From a virus, in the IMG/VR virus record IMGVR_UViG_3300044998_000363, positions 1 to 36,007 of that record: a stretch of DNA of 36,007 nucleotides. One strand, given 5' to 3'. Below, piece by piece: positions 1 through 6,908 of the stretch. The translations under genes were made by a program, and so were the position numbers. The notes beneath the pieces are model-generated. The model saw only the letters and a program-made list of their open reading frames with translations. It was not told where the DNA came from and searched no databases. Numbering within the stretch: the stretch's first letter is position 1; every line of letters begins with the position of its first letter.

Positions 1-301
1 CAGCGTCGAGGCCTACGACAGCGCCAGCGTCCGGGCCTACGACAGCGCCAGCGTCGAGGCCTACGACAGCGCCAGCGTCCGGGCCTACGACAGCGCCAGC
101 GTCGAGGCCTACGGCAGCGCCAGCGTCGGGGCCTACGACAGCGCCAGCGTCCGGGCCTACGGCAGCGCCAGCGTCCGGGCCTACGGCAGCGCCAGCGTCC
201 GGGCCTACGGCAGCGCCAGCGTCGGGGCCTACGACAGCGCCAGCGTCGAGGCCTACGACAGCGCCAGCGTCGGGGCCTACGACAGCGCCAGCGTCCGGGC
301 C
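1..301 (+). repeat. 24-bp tandem repeat array encoding octapeptides
   Basis: Twelve complete 24-bp units begin at 11, 35, 59 and every 24 bp to 275, with a partial unit at the window edge. Each encodes A-Y-(D/G)-S-A-S-V-(R/E/G). The units are identical in DNA except at two codons: the third (GAC or GGC) and the eighth (CGG, GAG or GGG). The array stays in frame with the gene that follows. Such near-identity points to recent expansion by slippage or unequal recombination. There are no spacers, so it is not a CRISPR array. The left end lies outside the window. Confidence 0.95.
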
Positions 302-736
302 GGGAAGTTCGTCGCCGTCCAGCGCCACGGCACCACGCCGAAGGTGCGCGGCGGCGTGCTCATCCAGGTGCCCGACCTCGACCAGTGCGACGCGGCCACC
401 TGGCTCGACTACCACGGCGTCGACCACGACGGCACCAGCGTGACGCTGTTCAAGGCCGTCACCGCCGACCTGACCGCCCGCGACGGCTTCGGCTACCCGC
501 TCGGCGAGACGGTCACCGCGCCCGACTGGGACGGCGGCGAGCGGCGCTGCGGCGGCGGGCTGCACTTCGGCCCCACCCCGCGCCACGCCGAGTCCAACGC
601 CGCCACCGACGTGACCCGCTACCTCGCCGTCCGCGTCGCCGTGGCCGACCTCGTGCCGCTCGGCGCCGGCAAGTGCAAGGCGCCGTCGTGCGAGGTGCTG
701 CACGAGGTCGACCGCGACGGCGAGGCGCTGACGTGA
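2..736 (+). CDS. Octapeptide-repeat protein with C-terminal phage domain (5' partial)
   Basis: The open frame enters from the left edge, so the start is not in the window. Residues 1 to about 100 are octapeptide repeats alternating small/polar and Tyr/Val residues, a pattern compatible with a beta-solenoid (inference). The remaining 145 or so residues form a compact domain with GLHFGPTP, a KCKAPSC pair of cysteines and a final VLHEVD. From memory this resembles a domain of unknown function common in actinophage proteins (the DUF7666 type), often behind similar repeats. The role is unknown; a repeat stalk displaying a terminal domain is a guess. The stop overlaps the GTG of the next gene (GTGA). 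Confidence 0.85.
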   Translation, partial: SVEAYDSASVRAYDSASVEAYDSASVRAYDSASVEAYGSASVGAYDSASVRAYGSASVRAYGSASVRAYGSASVGAYDSASVEAYDSASVGAYDSASVRAGKFVAVQRHGTTPKVRGGVLIQVPDLDQCDAATWLDYHGVDHDGTSVTLFKAVTADLTARDGFGYPLGETVTAPDWDGGERRCGGGLHFGPTPRHAESNAATDVTRYLAVRVAVADLVPLGAGKCKAPSCEVLHEVDRDGEALT

Positions 737-879
737 GCGGCGCGGAGCTGTTCGGCTGGCTGGCCGTCGTCGCCGCCCTGACCGTGCTCGGGCTCATGGC
801 CGGGGTGTGGGCGCTCGCGTGGGCGTGGGGGCGGCTGGGGCTGTGTGACGACATCAACGACGTGGAGGTTGGCGAGTGA
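733..879 (+). CDS. Small single-pass membrane protein, 48 aa
   Basis: GTG start overlapping the previous stop by four bases. The product has one hydrophobic span at roughly residues 5 to 33 (LFGWLAVVAAL, then LAWAWGRLGL), followed by a short acidic tail (DDINDVEVGE). The length and single span are typical of the accessory membrane peptides in actinophage early regions. No family is recognised. It ends in another GTGA overlap, so it is translationally coupled to both neighbours. Confidence 0.7.
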   Translation: MSGAELFGWLAVVAALTVLGLMAGVWALAWAWGRLGLCDDINDVEVGE

Positions 880-1052
880 CCGCCCTCCACCCGCACCTGT
901 CCGCCGAGCGCGACCCCTACGACGGCGACTACCGCGTCAAGTGCGACCACGCCGACCACAAGACGCCCGTGCTGTCCGAGCCGTTCAGCGTCATGGGCTA
1001 CGGGGCGCTCGACAGGTTCGTCAACGCGCACGACCACGAGGGCGCCCAGTGA
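876..1052 (+). CDS. Small hypothetical protein, 58 aa
   Basis: GTG start overlapping the upstream stop. The protein is hydrophilic, with D-P-Y-D-G-D-Y-R near the N-terminus and a C-D-H-A-D-H cluster in the middle. That cluster could bind a metal, but a second cysteine pair is absent. G/C third positions and the coupled overlaps at both ends support a real gene. The function is not recognised. Confidence 0.65.
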   Translation: MTALHPHLSAERDPYDGDYRVKCDHADHKTPVLSEPFSVMGYGALDRFVNAHDHEGAQ

Positions 1053-1234
1053 AGGGCGTCCCGGTGCGCTGCGCCAGGTGCGACGTCGAGTGGATCCCCG
1101 CCCCCGGCGTGGACGTCGAGCCCTGCTGGCAGTGCGGCCGCGCGGTGAGCGTCGTCGAGTCCAGCGTCGCGCCCCGCACCACGCTCGGGCGCGGCCTGCC
1201 CGACCATGCGCTGACCGGCGGTGAGGCCGCATGA
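1049..1234 (+). CDS. Zinc-ribbon-like protein, 61 aa
   Basis: GTG start chosen because it overlaps the previous stop by four bases, as elsewhere in this operon. Residues 8 to 31 carry two C-x2-C pairs (CARC and CWQC), the usual spacing of a small zinc ribbon. The rest is a short polar tail. Binding to nucleic acid or protein is inferred only from the fold type. The stop overlaps the next ATG (ATGA). Confidence 0.7.
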   Translation: MKGVPVRCARCDVEWIPAPGVDVEPCWQCGRAVSVVESSVAPRTTLGRGLPDHALTGGEAA

Positions 1235-1383
1235 CGATCCGCTACGTCACCGCCCGCGAGTTCACCTGCGACGCCTGCGGCCGGCGCATCGTCGTCTGCG
1301 ACGCCGCGTCGCCGCGGCCCGCCGGCTGGTCCAGCGACGGCGAGGGCGGGCACCTGTGCCCCGGGGACCGGGAGGCGTCGTGA
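1231..1383 (+). CDS. Small zinc-binding protein, 50 aa
   Basis: ATG start within an ATGA overlap. The protein has a CDAC pair at residues 13 to 16, a further Cys at about 22 and an H-L-C-P motif near the C-terminus, so it probably folds around one zinc ion. Actinophage genomes often carry such peptides of unknown role in early operons. The stop overlaps the GTG of the nuclease gene. Confidence 0.65.
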   Translation: MTIRYVTAREFTCDACGRRIVVCDAASPRPAGWSSDGEGGHLCPGDREAS

Positions 1384-1883
1384 CCCGCAACCGCCGATCC
1401 GCCCGCCAGGCCGGCGCCCGCTTCGAGAAGCAGGTCGCCGACTACCTCGCCGCGCAGCTGCACGACGACCGCATCGAGCGCCGCGCCCGCACCGGCGCGA
1501 AGGACCGCGGCGACATCACCGGCCTGCGCCACATGGGGCAGCGTCTCGTCGTCGAGTGCAAGGACACCTCGCGCTGGACGCCCGGCGAGTGGCTCGCCGA
1601 GGCCGAGGTGGAGCGCGGCAACGACGACGCCGTCGCCGGACTCGTCGTGGCCAAGCGTCGCGGCAAGGGCGACCCGGGCGACGCCGTCGTGCTGATGACG
1701 CTGCGGGACCTGGCGGCGCTGCTGACCGGCACCCGCGACCCGTGGCGCACCCCCGACGACCCGATCCTCGAAGCCGCCTACTGGACCTGCCAGGTCGCCG
1801 GCGACCACTGCGCCACCGGCGCCGCGCGCGTCGTCGACGGCACCGCCGCCTGCAACGCCTGCGCCCCGGAGGTGGCCGCATGA
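1380..1883 (+). CDS. PD-(D/E)XK nuclease, Holliday-junction-resolvase-like
   Basis: A 167-aa protein starting at GTG in a GTGA overlap. The catalytic core of the PD-(D/E)XK fold is visible: Glu16 in the first helix (RFEKQVADYL), Asp45 in GDITG, and Glu59/Lys61 in VVECK. The length and spacing match phage and archaeal Hjc-type resolvases and related structure-specific endonucleases. The C-terminal 45 residues add cysteines (W-T-C, D-H-C, CNAC) that probably bind zinc. The likely role is cleavage of branched intermediates during replication or before packaging. A restriction-like nuclease is the alternative. Confidence 0.8.
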   Translation: MTRNRRSARQAGARFEKQVADYLAAQLHDDRIERRARTGAKDRGDITGLRHMGQRLVVECKDTSRWTPGEWLAEAEVERGNDDAVAGLVVAKRRGKGDPGDAVVLMTLRDLAALLTGTRDPWRTPDDPILEAAYWTCQVAGDHCATGAARVVDGTAACNACAPEVAA

Positions 1884-2365
1884 TCCCCGCCTGGACCGTC
1901 GACGCCCTGTGCGCGCAGATCGGCGACGTCGAGCTGTTCCACCCCGAGAAGGGCGGCAGCCCCACCGAGGCGCTCGGCGTGTGCCGCGAGTGCCCCGTCA
2001 AGGCGCAGTGCCTCGAATGGATCCTCGAGCTCGAAGGGCGGCCCGGCTCCTACCCGTACGGCGTGTACGGCGGCACCACCGCCACCCAGCGGGCCGCGCT
2101 GCTCGGCATGCGCGAGGGTGGCCGCTGCCGCGACTGCGGCGCCACCATCGCGCACAACGTCCGACTGTGCGACGACTGCCGCGTCGCCGCACGCAAAGCC
2201 ACCATCGCCGCCCACGACGCGAAGCGCGCAGCCGCCCGCGCCGACCGGGAGGCCAGGCGCGCACCACGGCTGGTGTGCGTCGCCTGCGGCAACCGTGTCC
2301 GCGGCGACATGCCCTGCCCGCACTGCACCGTCAACCGCACCGACCCCACCAGGAGGACAGCATGA
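1880..2365 (+). CDS. WhiB-family iron-sulfur regulator with extra C-terminal zinc ribbons
   Basis: A 161-aa protein, ATG start in an ATGA overlap. The N-terminal half is a WhiB-like domain with four cluster-binding cysteines (C11, C35, C38, C44 in a C-x23-C-x2-C-x5-C arrangement) and a G-V-Y-G-G turn in place of the usual G-V/I-W-G-G. WhiB proteins bind a 4Fe-4S cluster and act with the primary sigma factor; they occur in actinobacteria and their phages. After about residue 75 come two Cys-rich modules (CRDCG with CDDC, and CVACG with CPHC) joined by a basic Ala/Arg linker. These are not part of standard WhiB proteins and may add DNA or RNA binding. Confidence 0.88.
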   Translation: MIPAWTVDALCAQIGDVELFHPEKGGSPTEALGVCRECPVKAQCLEWILELEGRPGSYPYGVYGGTTATQRAALLGMREGGRCRDCGATIAHNVRLCDDCRVAARKATIAAHDAKRAAARADREARRAPRLVCVACGNRVRGDMPCPHCTVNRTDPTRRTA

Positions 2366-2808
2366 ACGCAATCCCCGCCCCCACCTACGCCCTGCGGCTG
2401 CTCGCCGACGGCAAGCCCATCCGCGGCGCCGCTGACGAGGCCGGACTCGAAGTCGGCCAGGTCGTCGCCGCGTTGCTCGACGACTGGCGCAAGCAGCGCG
2501 ACGGCACCCCCAGCGGTGCGCTCACCGGTCCCGGCTGGGAGCAGTACCTGCAGCACCCCTCGCCGAAGGTGACGCGGGCCGCGGAGCGGCTCCGTGACGT
2601 GTTCGCCGCCGAGGACGCCAAGACGCAGCTGCTGCTGGAGAAGCAGCGCCTCGAGGCGCAGCTCGCCCGCGTCAAGGGCCAGCTGCGCGGCAGCACCGCC
2701 GCGGCGCCCGCGGCGAGGCGTGAGGCGACGCAGCGCTGCCCCGACTGCGACGGCACCTTCGCCAACCTCGGCGTGCACCGCGCCCGCAAGCACGCCGCGG
2801 CCGCCTGA
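2362..2808 (+). CDS. HTH / coiled-coil protein with C-terminal C2H2 finger
   Basis: A 148-aa protein. The ATG lies four bases before the end of the WhiB gene and follows AGGAGG. The N-terminus (residues 9 to 35) looks like a short helix-turn-helix with G-A-A-D-E-A-G-L. Residues 65 to 105 form an amphipathic helix likely to be a coiled coil (LLLEKQRLEAQLARVKGQL). The C-terminus is a C2H2-type finger: C-P-D-C, F, then H-x4-H. A DNA-binding dimer is inferred. The specific role is not recognised, but its position between WhiB and the replication protein suggests regulation or replication. Confidence 0.7.
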   Translation: MNAIPAPTYALRLLADGKPIRGAADEAGLEVGQVVAALLDDWRKQRDGTPSGALTGPGWEQYLQHPSPKVTRAAERLRDVFAAEDAKTQLLLEKQRLEAQLARVKGQLRGSTAAAPAARREATQRCPDCDGTFANLGVHRARKHAAAA

Positions 2809-3032
2809 TGAACATCAGCGAGGCCAACGACGTCAACACGCTGCTCGCCTGGCTGACCCGCACCGCGCCGCCCGTGCCCGACGGCGTGGACGAGGGCGCC
2901 TGGCTGCTCGCGCAGGACGACGACGCCAAGAACGCCGCCAAGGCGCTCGCCGAGCGGGCCCGCCGTGCCCTGCACGCCGGCATGTCCGCCACCGACGTCG
3001 AGGCCGCGTGGGAGCGGGTGGCCGTCGGGTGA
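2808..3032 (+). CDS. Small acidic helical protein, 74 aa
   Basis: ATG start sharing one base with the previous stop (TGATG). The product is acidic and helical, with no cysteines or hydrophobic span; it includes W-L-T-R, an acidic D-E-G-A-W-L-L stretch and a C-terminal amphipathic helix (ATDVEAAWERV). No family is recognised. It ends in a GTGA overlap with the primase-polymerase gene, so it may be a coupled partner or regulator of that protein (inference). Confidence 0.65.
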   Translation: MNISEANDVNTLLAWLTRTAPPVPDGVDEGAWLLAQDDDAKNAAKALAERARRALHAGMSATDVEAAWERVAVG

Positions 3033-5380
3033 CGATGCCCGCCGACGAACCGCCCGGCGTGCTCCTCGACGCCGCACTCGCTTTCCACGACGCCGGCTGC
3101 TGCGTCATCCCCGCCCGCACCGACGGCAGCAAGGCGCCCGCCGTCAACTGGCGCGCCTACATGACCCGGCGCCCCGACCGCGCCCAGGTCACCGCCTGGG
3201 CGTCCGGGCCCTACGACGGCATCGGGCTCGTCTGCGGCAAGGTGTCCGGCAACCTCGGCATGCTCGAGGCGGAGGGCCGGGCCGTCCACGACGGCTACCT
3301 GCCGCGCCTGGCCGCGCTCATGGCCGACCACGGCGCCGCCGAGCTGTGGCAGCGCGTCGCCACCGGCTACGCCGAACGCACCCCGTCCGGCGGCATCCAC
3401 TGGCTGTACCGCGTCGACGGCCCCGAGCACGGCAACACCAAGCTCGCCCGCCGCGTCGTCGACGGAGCGGTGCAGGTCCTGTTCGAGACTCGCGGCGAAG
3501 GCGGCTTCACCGTCGTCGCGCCCTCCGCCGGCCGCACCCACCCCACCGGAGGGTCCTGGCAGCTCCTGACCGGCGACCCCAGCAGCATCCCCGTCCTCTC
3601 CGTCGACGAGCGCGACATGCTCCACGCCGTCATCCGCCTCCTCGACAACATGCCCGTCGACGAGGCGCCCATACCTGCCGCCGCCAGGAATCTTGTCGGC
3701 GACTCCGAGCGGCCCGGGGACCGCTACAACCGCGAGGTCACCTGGGAGGAGCTGCTCGGCGCGCACGGCTGGACCCGCCAGCAGCGCATCGGCCCCGGCT
3801 GGGCGTGGCGACGGCCTGGCAAGGACCACGGCATCTCCGCCACCACCGGGCAGCGCGCCGACGCCGACCGGCTGTACGTCTTCACCACGTCCACGCCGTT
3901 CGAGGCCGAGCGGCCCTACACCAAGTTCGGGGCGTACGCGGTGCTCGAGCACGCAGGGGACCACTCCGCCGCCGCGTCCGCGCTGCGCGCCGCCCAGGAC
4001 GGCCCACCCGCGCCGCCCCTCGCCACGCTGGTCGCCCCGCAGACGCAGGCCGGCACGAGCACACCAGCCGGGGCCGACGAGACGCCCGACGAGACGCAGG
4101 AGCCGCGCGAGCGGACCTCGTGGTGGCGGCGCGACCTGCAAGCCGTGCTCGCCGGCGACGACTCCGGCCCCGCACCCACCGCCGGACGGCGCACCGACGG
4201 GCAGATGCTGTTCTACCCCGGCCTCGTCAACGGCCTCATCGGCGAGGCCGAGTCCGGCAAGACGTGGGTCGCGCTGCACACCGTCGCCCAGGTCCTCGAC
4301 GGCGGCGGCCGCGTCGTCTACATCGACTTCGAGGACACCGCCCGCGGCATCGTCAACCGGCTGCGCCTCCTCGGCGTCGACCAGCAGGCCATCGCCGAGC
4401 GCCTCGTCTACGTCGAGCCCGACGAGCAGCTGCACCAGCTGGCCGCCGACGACCTCGGCGAGCTCCTCGACGAGCAGCCCGACCTGGCCGTCCTCGACGG
4501 CGTCAACGCCGCCATGCAGCTGATGGGCCTCGACATCAACTCCAACAACGACGCCACCGCATTCGCGCAGAAGCTGATGCGCCCGATATCGCGGCGCGGA
4601 ATCGTCGTCCTGTACGTCGACCACATTCCCAAGAATGTCGAGAACCGCGCCAAGGGCGGAATCGGGGCGCAGGCCAAGCGGGCCATGACGACCGGCTGCT
4701 GCATTCTCGTCGAGAAGGTCACCGAGTTCGGTGTCGGCACTGACGGGAAGCTGCGCCTCGTCGTCGACAAGGACCGCCCGGGCGCTGTGCGCGGCGCATC
4801 TTCGGGGGCGAAGCGGGCCGGGACGGTGCTGCTCGAGCACCAGGGCGGCGGGCTGTCGATGCGGATCGAGCCGCCCGAGGAGATGCCCGTCACCGCCGAC
4901 GGCCGGCCGCGCCCCACGAAGCTCATGGAGCGGGTGTCGATGCACCTGTGGACGACGGGGGAGGCGCTGTCGAAGGCGCGCATCGAGAAGGAGGTCCGCG
5001 GCGACTCGAACCTGATCCGCGCGGCGGTGCGGGCGCTGCTCGACGAGGGCTGGATCACCGTCGACGGGGAGTACCGCGGGAGCCCCCTGTACCGCCACGC
5101 GAGGCTGTTCTCCGACCTCGTGCAGCCCCCATCTGACCTCGCTTCAGCGAGATACCAGCGAGATAACAGCGAGGTTCCGACGACTAGCGAACCTCGCTCC
5201 AGCGAGGTAACCCCCCCCGTAGGGGGGGTTATCGGCAGCGAGGTCGCGTCGGACAGCGACCCACGCTCCCAGCGAGGTCGGCTTCAGCCGTGCATCGCCT
5301 GCGGCGTCCCCGTCGACCTCACCATCACCCGCGGCGAACTACGACACCCCACCTGTCCCGACCCGAGCGGCACCCCGTGA
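3029..5380 (+). CDS. Primase-polymerase fused to RepA-like AAA ATPase (replication protein)
   Basis: About 783 aa; GTG at 3029 overlaps the previous stop, with an in-frame ATG at 3035 as an alternative. The N-terminal part (about residues 10 to 200) looks like a bifunctional primase/polymerase domain (F-H-D-A-G-C-C-V-I-P-A, then T-P-S-G-G-I-H-W and G-F-T-V-V-A-P-S). A RecA-fold ATPase follows: Walker A GEAESGKT at about 405-412, FED in the next strand, and Walker B V-L-D-G at about 490. It resembles RepA/DnaB-like hexameric helicases. Residues 640 to 700 look like a winged helix. The last 85 residues are Ser/Thr-rich, lie over an iteron-like DNA cluster and end with a C-x2-C/H-x2-C zinc site. 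It probably initiates, unwinds and primes phage DNA replication. Confidence 0.9.
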   Translation: MTMPADEPPGVLLDAALAFHDAGCCVIPARTDGSKAPAVNWRAYMTRRPDRAQVTAWASGPYDGIGLVCGKVSGNLGMLEAEGRAVHDGYLPRLAALMADHGAAELWQRVATGYAERTPSGGIHWLYRVDGPEHGNTKLARRVVDGAVQVLFETRGEGGFTVVAPSAGRTHPTGGSWQLLTGDPSSIPVLSVDERDMLHAVIRLLDNMPVDEAPIPAAARNLVGDSERPGDRYNREVTWEELLGAHGWTRQQRIGPGWAWRRPGKDHGISATTGQRADADRLYVFTTSTPFEAERPYTKFGAYAVLEHAGDHSAAASALRAAQDGPPAPPLATLVAPQTQAGTSTPAGADETPDETQEPRERTSWWRRDLQAVLAGDDSGPAPTAGRRTDGQMLFYPGLVNGLIGEAESGKTWVALHTVAQVLDGGGRVVYIDFEDTARGIVNRLRLLGVDQQAIAERLVYVEPDEQLHQLAADDLGELLDEQPDLAVLDGVNAAMQLMGLDINSNNDATAFAQKLMRPISRRGIVVLYVDHIPKNVENRAKGGIGAQAKRAMTTGCCILVEKVTEFGVGTDGKLRLVVDKDRPGAVRGASSGAKRAGTVLLEHQGGGLSMRIEPPEEMPVTADGRPRPTKLMERVSMHLWTTGEALSKARIEKEVRGDSNLIRAAVRALLDEGWITVDGEYRGSPLYRHARLFSDLVQPPSDLASARYQRDNSEVPTTSEPRSSEVTPPVGGVIGSEVASDSDPRSQRGRLQPCIACGVPVDLTITRGELRHPTCPDPSGTP
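5136..5278 (+). repeat. Iteron-like octamer cluster, candidate replication origin
   Basis: The octamer AGCGAGGT, or AGCGAGAT, occurs in direct orientation at 5146, 5157, 5168, 5201, 5237 and 5271. Its complement ACCTCGCT occurs at 5136 and 5191. The first three direct copies are exactly 11 bp apart, about one helical turn. The copy at 5191-5198 and that at 5201-5208 form a perfect inverted repeat with a 2-bp spacer. The direct copies start in all three codon phases of the host gene, so a shared peptide cannot explain them. Origin or operator function is inferred from this layout. Confidence 0.65.
5206..5233 (+). other. GC hairpin inside the iteron-like cluster
   Basis: Seven C (5211-5217) pair with seven G (5222-5228), extended outward by A-T, A-T, T-A, a G:T wobble and G-C. 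The loop is CGTA. No T-run follows, and the element lies inside a coding frame, so a simple terminator is unlikely. A structured single-strand element for primase loading or an origin hairpin would suit the repeats around it. Confidence 0.6.
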
Positions 5381-5715
5381 GCCGCCGGCACGCCACCGAG
5401 AACCACTGCCCCCGCTGTCGGCTCGTCGTCCTCTCCGGTCTCGACAACGACCGCTGCGCCCTCGACGCCCGCGTCGACCCCTGGCCGATCGACCGCGTCA
5501 CCGAGGTCCTCGCCCTGCTCGCCGGCCGCCGCACCTACGAGGCCGTCCGCTACGAGGGCCGCATCGAGCTCTACCACCGCAGCGTCGACCGGCAGGGCCG
5601 CCCAGGCACCCAGGTCCTCGTCGAGCACCGCTGCGGCGAGCCGCTGCCCGCCTGCGGGAACGCCGTCACGCAGAAGCCCGTATTCGCACCCCTGCCCGAC
5701 GAACCGCCATTCTGA
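5377..5715 (+). CDS. Hypothetical zinc-binding protein, 112 aa
   Basis: The GTG at 5377 is chosen because it overlaps the replication gene's stop (GTGA). The N-terminus has C-P-R-C and a later R-C, a partial zinc ribbon; the C-terminus has H-R-C-G and A-C-G and ends in a proline-rich tail. The middle is a helix and strand stretch (VTEVLALLAGRRTYEAV). No family is recognised. It is probably a nucleic-acid-binding accessory to the replication module (inference). Confidence 0.6.
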   Translation: MSRRHATENHCPRCRLVVLSGLDNDRCALDARVDPWPIDRVTEVLALLAGRRTYEAVRYEGRIELYHRSVDRQGRPGTQVLVEHRCGEPLPACGNAVTQKPVFAPLPDEPPF

Positions 5716-5732
5716 GAACGGAGCCGCGAAGA

Positions 5733-6545
5733 ATGCAGCCGGACACGATGCGGAACGACATGCGCGAAGATATGCGCGGCGATGTGCGGAGCGGGAATGC
5801 ATTCCACGTTACACCGGATTCCACGCGCGCATGCGTCGTCTGCCACCGCCGGCGCCTCGCCGAGCACGAGCCGATGACGTGCGGGCGGTGCGTCGCCCGG
5901 GTGCGCTCCACCGTCGCCGAGACGGCCGAGCTGTTCCCGCTGCTGAGCGTCGAGCTGCACGCCCGTGTCGGCGCGGGCCGCGCCGGGGACGGCATGGGCG
6001 GCGACGAGCACCCGATGCCGTTCGGGGACCTGCTGAGCCTCATCGGGCCGGGCGCGGCGGTGTCGTGCCGCGACGGGCAGCCCGACGATGCCCCGTCCGT
6101 GGTGGGCACCCTGGCTGGCTGGGAGGACGACTGGCGCTCCGTGCGGGGTCTGCCGGGCGCCCCGTCGGTGGCCAGCGTCGCGTCGTGCGCGGCGTTCCTG
6201 CTCGAGCAGCACGGCTGGGCGGCGCAGCACCACCCGGCGTTCGACGAGTACGCGGCGGAGGTGCGCCAGCTGCTGGGCCGGGTGCGCTCGGCGCTGCGAC
6301 TGGTGGACACGCCCGTGACGCTGCCGGCGCCGTGCTTCGAGTGCGGGGAGCGGCTGGTGCGGCACTACGACCCGCCGCAGCCGTGCCGCCACGACGGCCC
6401 GCACCGCCGCTGGTGCGACCAGGGCGGCCTGCGCGACGAGGCGGTGTGCACCGGCTGCCGCCGCGTCTACAGCCCGGCGGAGTACCTGCTGGCGCTGCGG
6501 GCGACGCTCGAGGTGGCCGCCGCGGACACGTCGAGGGTCGCGTGA
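5733..6545 (+). CDS. Actinophage zinc-ribbon protein, 270 aa
   Basis: ATG start after a weak GGAG; three further in-frame ATG codons follow at 5748, 5760 and 5772 because the N-terminus is a short M-R-x-D repeat. Two zinc modules frame the protein: CVVC/CGRC at about 30 to 50, and a C-terminal module with CFEC, a C-x-H pair, W-C-D and CTGC. The middle is helical with W-E-D-D-W-R and a conserved-looking hydrophobic helix. Similar two-ribbon proteins of unknown function recur downstream of replication genes in actinophages (from memory). The first 80 bases are less GC-rich than the neighbours. Confidence 0.65.
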   Translation: MQPDTMRNDMREDMRGDVRSGNAFHVTPDSTRACVVCHRRRLAEHEPMTCGRCVARVRSTVAETAELFPLLSVELHARVGAGRAGDGMGGDEHPMPFGDLLSLIGPGAAVSCRDGQPDDAPSVVGTLAGWEDDWRSVRGLPGAPSVASVASCAAFLLEQHGWAAQHHPAFDEYAAEVRQLLGRVRSALRLVDTPVTLPAPCFECGERLVRHYDPPQPCRHDGPHRRWCDQGGLRDEAVCTGCRRVYSPAEYLLALRATLEVAAADTSRVA

Positions 6546-6608
6546 GGTGGCGGCGAATGACATCGGTGTGATTCAATGTGACCAGCGCGTACGAGTGCGC
6601 CCTGATTC

Positions 6609-6637
6609 AGCCCCGGAGCCCGCAGGCAGCCGGGGCT
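6609..6637 (+). terminator. Hairpin, probable transcription terminator
   Basis: AGCCCCGG (6609-6616) pairs perfectly with CCGGGGCT (6630-6637). The 13-nt loop can form a further GCC/GGC stem. TCTTGCAT follows, a weak T-rich tail acceptable in high-GC genomes. It lies in the longest non-coding gap of this part (6546-6656), between the early block and the next small genes. Nothing else is recognisable in that gap. Confidence 0.6.
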
Positions 6638-6659
6638 TCTTGCATCCCCGGCGAGGGTG

Positions 6660-6759
6660 GTGAGCGGCGTGGACAGCAGCGTCAAGGCGACCTACCGCGA
6701 AGACGGCACCTTGCTGGACATCACCGCGTCCTGCACCTGCCTGGACCAAGGACATGACG
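6660..6759 (+). other. Coding-like segment that shifts to the +1 frame
   Basis: From a GTG at 6660 (or 6657) the frame reads M-S-G-V-D-S-S-V-K-A-T-Y and on to a C-T-C-L-D pair, with almost every third base G or C. It has no stop where the good coding ends, at about 6750. The same frame runs on to 7061 but with rare codons and an Arg/Pro-rich product, the mark of a shadow. The coding signal continues in the +1 frame from ATG 6754. The two parts may be one gene split by a shift, or a decayed small gene. Confidence 0.45.
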
Positions 6760-6894
6760 CCGACGCAGCGGCTGTACGCCAGCGTGCAAGTGCCCCGCTC
6801 GCTGCTCGTCCACGCCCACAACGACCTCGACATGCTCGCCGAGAAGGCGCCCGACGACGCCTCCACGCTGACCACGCCCGAGCCCGACCCGTAG
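6754..6894 (+). CDS. Small hypothetical protein, 46 aa
   Basis: ATG preceded at close range by AAGGA. The peptide M-T-P-T-Q-R-L-Y-A-S-V has a hydrophobic patch (VPRSLLVHAH) and an acidic, Thr/Pro-rich tail. Third positions are G/C-rich in this frame and poor in the overlapping longer frame, so this is the better reading between 6754 and 6894. It may be the second half of the segment beginning at 6660. The function is unknown. Confidence 0.5.
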   Translation: MTPTQRLYASVQVPRSLLVHAHNDLDMLAEKAPDDASTLTTPEPDP

Positions 6895-6908
6895 GACGGG
6901 AGGCCCCG

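Noticed and set aside
1-301. CRISPR array
   Set aside because: The 24-bp units are contiguous, have no spacers, and form an in-frame part of a coding sequence.
1556-1880. Arg-rich plus-strand frame inside the nuclease gene
   Set aside because: It is a frame shadow: Arg/Pro repeats, low third-position G/C bias and no ribosome site.
2672-5098. Long open frame of 808 codons on the minus strand opposite the replication gene
   Set aside because: High-GC coding leaves the antisense frame open. The product is Val/Gly/Asp-rich without motifs, and the plus strand carries clear Walker and primase motifs.
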